Positions 25,126-31,904 of a DNA stretch of 34,846 nt are shown piece by piece. The stretch comes from Thiopontia sp964344135 (GTDB taxonomy: Bacteria; Pseudomonadota; Gammaproteobacteria; GCF-002020875), in assembly GCA_964344135.1 (NCBI GenBank), contig CAYFMF010000017.1, positions 1 through 34,846 of the forward strand, given 5' to 3'. The notes under the pieces were generated by a model, which had not been told where the DNA came from, did not search any database, and saw only the letters and a program-made list of their open reading frames with translations. The first letter of the stretch is position 1; each line of letters starts with the position of its first letter. The position numbers were made by a program, and so were the translations under genes.

Positions 25126-25464
25126 ATGAGCTATGAAGTCAATGGACAGACGATCGAAACCAACCCCAATGGCTACCTTGAGAACCAGGATGACTGGAGT
25201 GAGGAGGTAGCAAGCACCATTGCAGCTGCCGAGGATGTCGAGATGAGCGACAAGCACTGGGACGTTGTCAACTATCTGCGTGAAGAGTTCTTCAACAATG
25301 GCGGCAACCAGCCCAATGACCGCAACATGGTGAAGGCGATGTCCAAGGCCTGGGGCGAGAAGATCAACTCCAAGGATCTCTACACCCTCTTCCCCAAGCA
25401 GCCCTCCAAGCAAGCGGGCAAGATTGCCGGACTTCCGGAGTCACGCCGCAAGGGTGGTTACTAA
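25126..25464 (+). CDS. Cysteine-free DsrC paralogue (RspA type)
   Basis: A 112-aa protein of the DsrC/TusE family: MSYEVNGQTIETNPNGYLEN, then DKHWDVVNYLREEF, and the arm KQAGKIAGLPESRRKGGY. Position 98, a cysteine in DsrC, is glycine, and the tail ends RRKGGY without the final cysteine; there is no cysteine anywhere. It cannot carry sulfur by the DsrC mechanism. Such members have been called RspA and proposed to be regulatory. The helix-turn-helix-like surface of DsrC and the basic tail fit nucleic-acid or partner binding. AGGAGA lies nine bases before the ATG. Confidence 0.92.
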   Translation: MSYEVNGQTIETNPNGYLENQDDWSEEVASTIAAAEDVEMSDKHWDVVNYLREEFFNNGGNQPNDRNMVKAMSKAWGEKINSKDLYTLFPKQPSKQAGKIAGLPESRRKGGY

Positions 25465-25493
25465 ACCTCCCCTGCCAGGCAGCAGTGATCGAG

Positions 25494-25517
25494 GCCCGAC
25501 ATCTGTCGGGTCTTTTT
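25494..25517 (+). terminator. Intrinsic terminator after the DsrC paralogue
   Basis: GCCCGAC (25494-25500) pairs with GTCGGGT (25505-25511) around ATCT, followed by CTTTTT. It separates the DsrC paralogue from the kinase gene, perhaps as a partial terminator that makes the paralogue mRNA more abundant. Confidence 0.8.
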
Positions 25518-25529
25518 GGTTTTAGCCTG

Positions 25530-26870
25530 ATGGCCTCTCCCTCTATAACAGCCCTGATCGACTCCCTGCGCAGCCGCCTCCCCGAAGGGGCCGAGATGTC
25601 GGAGCTCGACCAGCTGGAGCAGCGCCTGCTGCAGAGTGAACAGGAGGCCGAACTGCAGGTCCGCAACAAGACGCGCCACCTGGCGCAGCAGGCCGCGTCG
25701 CTGCGCATCCTCTATGATGTGGTTGCCAGCCTCAATAGCTCGGAGAATGTTCGCGAACTGCTGCTGCGCTTTCTCTCCTTTCTCAAGGAGATGGTGGGTG
25801 CCGATGCCGCCACCATTCGGCTGCTCACCTCGGACAACCAGATGAAACTGCTCTCCAGTATCGGCATGGAGGAGGAGCGGGCACAGCAGAAGGGGGTGAT
25901 TCCGGTTGCCAACAGCCTCTGCGGGGAGGCACTCTCCGGACAGACCATCCTCCACCAGGAGGATCCCTGCGGCTGCCGGGATGAGGAGGGCAACGAGCTG
26001 CCCTGCTCCCAAAACGGGGTCATCATTGTCCCCCTGCAGCACCAGGAGCGGATACTGGGGGTCTACACCCTCTTTGTCTCCCCCGAGCGGCAGAACGTCA
26101 GCCAGGAGATGGATCGGCTACTGCTCAACATCGGGCAGAATCTGGGGATGGCGATCGAGAAGTTTCGTCTGGAGCGTGAGGCCCAGAAGAGCAAGCTGGA
26201 TCAGGAGCGTGCCCATATCGCACACGAACTGCACGACTCACTGGCACAGACCCTGGCGAGCCTCAGAATCCGCACCCAGATCATGGAGGAGCACCAGAAA
26301 CAGGCAGAGAGAGAGGCCTCCCCGAACACGCCAACAGGGACACACCACTTCGAGATTCTCCACCTGCAGAAGGGGCTGCATCAGGCCAACCGTGAGCTGC
26401 GCAGCCTGATTGCAAACTTCCGTGCCCCGATCCACCTGCAGGGGTTGATCCAGGCCATCACCACCCTGACCGATACCTTCCGCAAGGAGACCGGTATCAA
26501 CACCTATTTTCAGCACCAGTGCGAGACCATTCAGCTCCCCCCAGAGGTTGAGGGAAACCTGCTCCGTGTCATCCAGGAGGCCCTGACCAATGTACGCAAA
26601 CACAGCCAGGCTCAGAGTGTTCGCATCCTTGCCGACTGCATCAATGACCAGCGCTTCCGGGTACTGATCGAGGATGACGGCGTTGGCTTCACCCCCGGTG
26701 ACAAGGTCCCCATAGCCGGAGAGCACATCGGGCTCTCGGCAATGCAGCAACGGATGGAGGCGATCGATGGTACACTCGAGATCGAGAGTGAGCCGGGTGA
26801 AGGGACACGCATCCTGATCACCGGGGCCATTGGCAACAGTAGTGAAGAGGACATTTTCGATCTCCTATGA
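25530..26870 (+). CDS. Soluble NarX-like histidine kinase with GAF domain
   Basis: A 446-aa sensor kinase without a signal or membrane helix. From the ATG at 25530: coiled coil to about residue 60, GAF domain about 70-215, HisKA_3 dimerisation domain with the phosphoacceptor H235 in HELHDSLAQTLA, then the ATPase domain (EALTNVRKHSQ, EDDGVGF, GLSAMQQRM). Four cysteines sit in the GAF domain (C131, C147, C149, C159; DPCGC and LPCSQNG) and could sense redox state or bind a metal or cluster. The GTG at 25485 lies within the terminator and is unlikely. Its stop overlaps the regulator start. Confidence 0.9.
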   Translation: MASPSITALIDSLRSRLPEGAEMSELDQLEQRLLQSEQEAELQVRNKTRHLAQQAASLRILYDVVASLNSSENVRELLLRFLSFLKEMVGADAATIRLLTSDNQMKLLSSIGMEEERAQQKGVIPVANSLCGEALSGQTILHQEDPCGCRDEEGNELPCSQNGVIIVPLQHQERILGVYTLFVSPERQNVSQEMDRLLLNIGQNLGMAIEKFRLEREAQKSKLDQERAHIAHELHDSLAQTLASLRIRTQIMEEHQKQAEREASPNTPTGTHHFEILHLQKGLHQANRELRSLIANFRAPIHLQGLIQAITTLTDTFRKETGINTYFQHQCETIQLPPEVEGNLLRVIQEALTNVRKHSQAQSVRILADCINDQRFRVLIEDDGVGFTPGDKVPIAGEHIGLSAMQQRMEAIDGTLEIESEPGEGTRILITGAIGNSSEEDIFDLL

Positions 26871-27514
26871 AGGTTCTGCTGATTGATGACCACACCCTGT
26901 TCCGGACCGGGATCGGGGCCCTGCTGCAGGGACATGACATCCAGCTTGCAGCTGCTGTTGGCTCCGGTGAGGAGGGGATACAGCTGGCAACCGAGCTCGG
27001 GCCCGACATTGTCCTGCTCGACCTGCGGATGCCGGAGATGGATGGGCTCCAGGTGCTGATCGATCTGAAGCAGCAGCAGCCGGAGCTCCCTGTCGTCATG
27101 CTGACCACCAGTGAGGAGGAGCAGGATCTGCTCGCCGCACTGCAACATGGCGCACAGGGCTACCTGCTCAAGGATATGGAGCCGGAGGAGCTGGTCTCCT
27201 CACTCGGACGTGCACTCAAGGGGGAGGTGGTTGTCGCCCCCTCCATGACCCCACTGCTGGCACGCGTGGCCCAGGGGGAGATCCTCAGAAACCACCAGCG
27301 TGATGATCTGCAGGCCCTGCTTACCCCACGGGAGTACGAGATCCTCTCCCACCTTGCCGAGGGGCAGAGCAACAAGGTGATCGGGCGTGAACTCGACATC
27401 TCTGACGGCACGGTCAAGCTCCATGTCAAATCGATCCTGCGCAAACTGGATGTCCACTCGCGGGTCGAGGCCGCGGTGATTGCGGTCGAGCGCGGCATCA
27501 CAAAACACGATTAA
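26867..27514 (+). CDS. NarL/FixJ-family response regulator
   Basis: A 215-aa DNA-binding regulator, partner of the upstream kinase (ATGA overlap). The receiver domain has acidic D7 and D8, the phosphoacceptor D52 in VLLDLRMPEMDG and the conserved lysine in GYLLKDMEP. The LuxR-type helix-turn-helix is near residues 150-210 (LTPREYEILSHLAEGQSNK, DGTVKLHVKSILRKL). Likely targets, by position, include the dsrA divergent region; no binding site can be proved from one sequence. Confidence 0.93.
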   Translation: MKVLLIDDHTLFRTGIGALLQGHDIQLAAAVGSGEEGIQLATELGPDIVLLDLRMPEMDGLQVLIDLKQQQPELPVVMLTTSEEEQDLLAALQHGAQGYLLKDMEPEELVSSLGRALKGEVVVAPSMTPLLARVAQGEILRNHQRDDLQALLTPREYEILSHLAEGQSNKVIGRELDISDGTVKLHVKSILRKLDVHSRVEAAVIAVERGITKHD

Positions 27515-27538
27515 CTACCCTCTGAAGAGTACCCAACA

Positions 27539-28039
27539 ATGAAACTGTTTACCGAACTGGTCAAGGAGATGACCCCACTGGTTACCGAGATCTTTCCCTG
27601 GGATCTGACGGACCGGCTTGCAGAGGAGCGCGACCTGCTGATCCTGGATGTTCGCGAGCCCTACGAATTTTCCAGGATGCACATTCGCGACTCCCTCAAT
27701 GTCCCGCGCGGGATTCTGGAAACCGCCTGCGAGTGGAACTATGAGGAGACCGTCCCTGAGCTGGTCAACGCCCGCGAGCGCGAGGTGGTTGTGGTCTGTC
27801 GCTCCGGAAACCGCAGCATCTTTGCCGCCCACACCATGCAGCTGATGGGGTACAAGAGTGTCTCCTCCCTCAGGACCGGGCTACGGGGCTGGAATGACTA
27901 CGAACAGGAGATGATCTGTGGCAACTGCCGGGAAGAGGGAGTGGTGATGGATATCGACGATGCAGACGAATACTTCAGTGCCGGCCCGCGCCCGGACCAG
28001 ATGCGGCCTCACGAGCAGCCACAGGGGGAGCAGGGCTGA
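27539..28039 (+). CDS. Single-domain rhodanese
   Basis: A 166-aa sulfurtransferase-like protein. The rhodanese domain has LDVREPYEFSRMHIRDSLNVP and the active-site loop CRSGNRS with C87. After it come GNCREEG and an acidic, Pro-rich tail. No signal peptide is seen, so it is cytoplasmic. Rhodaneses can pass persulfide sulfur to relay proteins such as DsrE or TusA, which fits here. It lies 24 bases after the regulator gene and converges on lptG with a 6-base gap. Confidence 0.92.
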   Translation: MKLFTELVKEMTPLVTEIFPWDLTDRLAEERDLLILDVREPYEFSRMHIRDSLNVPRGILETACEWNYEETVPELVNAREREVVVVCRSGNRSIFAAHTMQLMGYKSVSSLRTGLRGWNDYEQEMICGNCREEGVVMDIDDADEYFSAGPRPDQMRPHEQPQGEQG

Positions 28040-28045
28040 CCCCCC

Positions 28046-29113
28046 CTACAATCCCCGTCGGCGAATCATCCAGAGGGCTGCGCCAAGAAACAGCAGCGGG
28101 ACCGAGAAGACGGTCACAACCGGATTGAACTGGTAGATCTCTCCGGTATTCATCAACACCCTGTTGATCAGATAGAAGCCCACCCCCAGAAAGACACCGA
28201 TCACAATCCGCCGCCCTGTCGAGAGTGAACGCCCCTCGCTGACCGAGAACGGCAGCGCCAGTACCAGCATCACCACCAGCCCCAATGGCATCGCAACACG
28301 GGACCAGAAGGTGTGCCAGTAGCTGCTGGCATCCAGCCCGTTGCTCTCCAGATAGCTACTGTAGCGGATCAGGTCGGTGGTGGAGAGATCTGCTGGATTG
28401 CGTGAGGCGAGACGAACCAGATCCTCTGTAACCGATGAGCGGTGAGTCATCTCCTCGCGAAGGAGGGTGCCCACCCGCTCCCCCTCAATGAGCGTTGAGC
28501 GTACCCCCCTCAGCTGCCAATTGCTCCCCTTGTGGGTTGCCTGCTCCGCAAAGCTGAACTCCGTAAGCTCCCCATGTTGCGGGATCCTCATCCACTGAAC
28601 CCCGACTACGGAACCATCACTTCCGATATGCTCCATGCGGACAAAATAGTCCCCATCACGCAGCCAGAAAACATCCCCCGACTGCTCCACAACCGCCTGA
28701 TGCAGTGCCGTTGCCTTCAATACCTTTGCACCACGCTCGGCAACCGGTACAACCCACTCCATGTTGATGACCGCAACCAGCATCAGCAGCAGGGCAATCT
28801 TGCGTACCTGCCACAACATTCCCAGTACCGAGAGCCCGGTCGCCCGCATGATGGTCAGCTCATTGCTCAGTGCCAGGCCACCAAAGGCAAACAGCGCACC
28901 AATCAGTGTGGCCGCCGGAAACATCTCCTGAATGATCTTCGGCATCTTCATCAACACATACCAGGCTGCGGTGGCTGAGGTAAACTCCTGCTGGCCGATA
29001 TGGCCCATCTCACCGGCAAAGGTGACAAAGTAGGCGATGGAGAGCAGGCTCAGCAGGGTGATCCCGATCCCCCAACTCAGCTCTCGCCCCAGATAGCGGT
29101 CCAGCAGCCTCAT
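28046..29113 (-). CDS. lptG: LPS export permease LptG
   Basis: A 355-aa inner-membrane subunit of the LptB2FG lipopolysaccharide transporter. It begins MRLLDRYLGRELSWGIGITL and has three N-terminal helices, a periplasmic beta domain (about 130-260) and three C-terminal helices (MPLGLVVMLVLALPFS). The ATG at 29113 overlaps the lptF stop by four bases; the upstream open frame is not used. Confidence 0.95.
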   Translation of the reverse strand: MRLLDRYLGRELSWGIGITLLSLLSIAYFVTFAGEMGHIGQQEFTSATAAWYVLMKMPKIIQEMFPAATLIGALFAFGGLALSNELTIMRATGLSVLGMLWQVRKIALLLMLVAVINMEWVVPVAERGAKVLKATALHQAVVEQSGDVFWLRDGDYFVRMEHIGSDGSVVGVQWMRIPQHGELTEFSFAEQATHKGSNWQLRGVRSTLIEGERVGTLLREEMTHRSSVTEDLVRLASRNPADLSTTDLIRYSSYLESNGLDASSYWHTFWSRVAMPLGLVVMLVLALPFSVSEGRSLSTGRRIVIGVFLGVGFYLINRVLMNTGEIYQFNPVVTVFSVPLLFLGAALWMIRRRGL

Positions 29114-30213
29114 CTTCTTCTGCCCCACCCAGGAATCGGCACCACCCCCTCGCGCAGATAGAGAATGAATGCGAGCGTCAGAATCAGCAGGTAGATCCAG
29201 CTCATCCCCATCCAGCTCTCAACTGCCCCGCGCTCGATCCAGCCATAGGCGATATTGAAGAGATTGCTGAAGAGCATGTAGAGCAGCACCCCGGGGACCA
29301 TCCCGGCATACTTCCCCCCCCGTGGGGAGCTGCTGCTCAGCGGAACCGCCAGCAGTACCAACAGCACCGTCATCACCGGCAGGGAGAATCGCCACTGCAG
29401 CTCCGCCTGATACTGTAGCCGCTCCGATCCCCACAGGTCACGGAACGGGATGGACCGTCCCTGTGGCTCCCCACTCTCTACCCTCTTCAGATTCAGCTTG
29501 ACCCCATACTCGGTGAAATCGACAATCTCGACATCCGCCTTGCCGGGACGCCCCCCATACTGACGTCCCTCCCGCATCACCAGCCACCTCCCCTCCCCCG
29601 TCTCATCAGGGAACAGCTCACCATAGCGCGAGGTGATCACACGATACCCATTCGGCGGCATCGCCTCATAGAAGAAGACCCCCTTCATATCGCGCTGATC
29701 AACGGAGATCTCCTCCGCATAGAAGATCCGCTCCTCTCCGCCCGAGAGGGACTTGAATGTTCCCGGGGTCAGCCCAACCAGATTCATGTTGGCATTGATC
29801 TCGTCGTGAATGCGGTTGATCTCGGTCTGTGCCCAGGGGGTTACGTAGAGCACCAGAGCCATCACCACGGCGGCCACCCCGGTCGAGAACCAGCGCACCC
29901 CGCGCGAGGCCTGAAAGATGTCGACCCCACCGGCCCGAAAGGCGGTCACCTCACTCCCCTGGTAGAGCCTGCCAAAGGCCAGCAACACCGAGAAGAAGAG
30001 GGTCATCGGAATCACCATCCCCAGATAGGCCGGCACCTTGAGCCAGATCAGCTGCCAGACATACTCCATCGGGATCTGTCCCGCAGCGGCCTTGGCCATC
30101 ATCTTGCTGACCCGCAGGGTCAGCAGCAGCGTGATCAGGACCGGGGTCGCCACCGCCCATGCCAGCACCACCTGCCGTACCAGATAGCGCTCCAGCGTGG
30201 TAAACCGGGCCAT
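29110..30213 (-). CDS. lptF: LPS export permease LptF
   Basis: A 367-aa partner of LptG with the same layout: helices at the start (RYLVRQVVLAWAVATPVLIT), periplasmic domain in the middle and helices at the end (LPVMTVLLVLLAVPLSS). The ATG at 30213 (MARFTTLERYLVRQ) fits the family start; the frame is open to 30246, where another ATG lacks a ribosome site, so the start is uncertain. It is divergent from pepA, the usual gammaproteobacterial order. Confidence 0.94.
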   Translation of the reverse strand: MARFTTLERYLVRQVVLAWAVATPVLITLLLTLRVSKMMAKAAAGQIPMEYVWQLIWLKVPAYLGMVIPMTLFFSVLLAFGRLYQGSEVTAFRAGGVDIFQASRGVRWFSTGVAAVVMALVLYVTPWAQTEINRIHDEINANMNLVGLTPGTFKSLSGGEERIFYAEEISVDQRDMKGVFFYEAMPPNGYRVITSRYGELFPDETGEGRWLVMREGRQYGGRPGKADVEIVDFTEYGVKLNLKRVESGEPQGRSIPFRDLWGSERLQYQAELQWRFSLPVMTVLLVLLAVPLSSSSPRGGKYAGMVPGVLLYMLFSNLFNIAYGWIERGAVESWMGMSWIYLLILTLAFILYLREGVVPIPGWGRRR

Positions 30214-30309
30214 CCCCCCTTTTTTCTCTGGCGCGCTAGAACTCATTGGCTAATAATATCTGCTTTACCGATTGAAGTAACTTCCCAACCAACTCATTGG
30301 AGGAAAAAT

Positions 30310-31818
30310 ATGGATTTTGCCGTTACCAGCAGCGCACTGGAGAAGACCAAAAGCGACTGCATCATCTGTCCCATCCACCAGGATCAACCCCTCTCCCCGG
30401 CAGTAGAGGGGATCAACCAGGCAACAGGCAACACCATCCAGCAGCTGATTGACCGGGGCGACCACAGTGGAGCGGTTGGAGAGGTCCAGTGGCTCCATAC
30501 CCCCCAGGGGGTCTCGGCCCAGCGCACTCTTCTGCTGGGGATGGGCAGGGACGCTACCCCCAGTGACCTGAACCTGAAAAAGTCGATCACCGCAGCGGCC
30601 ACCGCACTGCGGAAGAGTGGCTGCCGCAACGCACACCTCCCCCTGCTCTCACTGGGCGCTACGGGATCCGATCCGGCACCCCACCGCTGGAGCCGTCTGG
30701 TGGTAGAGACCTTTGAGTCCACACTCTATCGTTACGATCTCCCGGGGGCGCAAAAGAAGAGGCGTGGGCCGGCGCTGAGAAAGATCACCCTTGCCCTCCC
30801 CGACCGCGCCCAGATGAAGCGTGTGCGGCAGGCAATAGCCGAGGGCAGTGCCATCGCCGGCGGCGTCTCCCTGGCCCGCACCCTCGGCAATCTGCCGGGC
30901 AATGTCTGTACCCCCAGCTACCTTGCGAGCCAGGCCCGCAAGATCGGGCGTGGCGAGAAATCGATCACCATCCGGGTGCTCAGCGAGAAGGAGATGGAGA
31001 AGCTGGGGATGGGCGCCCTGCTCTCCGTGGCCCGTGGCAGTGACCAGCCCGCGAAGCTGATTGTGGCCGAATACCGGGGCGCACCCAAGAAACAGCAACC
31101 CATCGCCCTGGTCGGCAAGGGGGTCACCTTCGACTCCGGCGGAATCTCGCTCAAGCCGGGGGCAAAGATGGATGAGATGAAGTTTGACATGTGTGGCGCC
31201 GCCTCGGTGCTTGGTGCCCTGCAAGCGGTACGCGACCTCAACCTCCCGCTCAATCTGGTGGCCATCATCCCGGCCACCGAAAACCTCCCCGGCGGCAAGG
31301 CGACCAAGCCGGGGGATGTGGTGACCAGCCTCTCCGGGCAGACCATCGAGATCCTCAACACCGATGCCGAGGGAAGACTGATCCTCTGTGATGCACTCAC
31401 CTATGTCGAGCGCTACAAGCCGGCAGAGATCATCGACATCGCCACCCTGACCGGCGCCTGTGTCGTTGCCCTCGGCAAACATGCCGCCGGACTGCTCAGC
31501 AATGATGACCAGCTCGCCAATGATCTGCTACAGGCGGGCGAGCAGAGCAGTGACCGCGCCTGGAGGCTTCCACTCTGGGACGAGTATCAGCCACAGCTCG
31601 ACTCCAACTTTGCCGACATGGGCAACATCGGCGGCCCCGAGGCGGGCACCATCACCGCCGCCTGCTTCCTCTCCCGCTTTGTCGAGGAGCAGCGCTGGGC
31701 CCACCTCGATATTGCCGGTGCCGCCTGGCTCCAGGGGAAGGAGAAGGGGGCCACAGGGCGACCGGTCTCACTGCTGGTCCAGCACCTGTTGAACCGGGTT
31801 GCTGACCAGGGAGGTTAG
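30310..31818 (+). CDS. pepA: Leucyl aminopeptidase PepA
   Basis: A 502-aa M17-family cytosolic aminopeptidase with two metal ions; E. coli PepA is 503 aa and also binds DNA. The metal and catalytic motifs are VGKGVTFDSGGISLKPG, MKFDMCGAASV and NTDAEGRL. The start MDFAVTSSALEKTKSDC lies after GGAGGAAAAAT; the open frame to 29806 is antisense to lptF and is not used. Confidence 0.96.
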   Translation: MDFAVTSSALEKTKSDCIICPIHQDQPLSPAVEGINQATGNTIQQLIDRGDHSGAVGEVQWLHTPQGVSAQRTLLLGMGRDATPSDLNLKKSITAAATALRKSGCRNAHLPLLSLGATGSDPAPHRWSRLVVETFESTLYRYDLPGAQKKRRGPALRKITLALPDRAQMKRVRQAIAEGSAIAGGVSLARTLGNLPGNVCTPSYLASQARKIGRGEKSITIRVLSEKEMEKLGMGALLSVARGSDQPAKLIVAEYRGAPKKQQPIALVGKGVTFDSGGISLKPGAKMDEMKFDMCGAASVLGALQAVRDLNLPLNLVAIIPATENLPGGKATKPGDVVTSLSGQTIEILNTDAEGRLILCDALTYVERYKPAEIIDIATLTGACVVALGKHAAGLLSNDDQLANDLLQAGEQSSDRAWRLPLWDEYQPQLDSNFADMGNIGGPEAGTITAACFLSRFVEEQRWAHLDIAGAAWLQGKEKGATGRPVSLLVQHLLNRVADQGG

Positions 31819-31904
31819 GGCTGCCGTCCGGCGACACACGGCCCTCAACGGGTGGTAGAATAGCCCGCTGTTTCTGAAGATTAATCGAGTTGGTTTCAGC
31901 CAAA

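Noticed and set aside
29806..30309. 168-codon N-terminal extension of PepA
   Set aside because: It overlaps lptF in antisense; a strong GGAGGA site precedes the ATG at 30310 and the length then matches known PepA.
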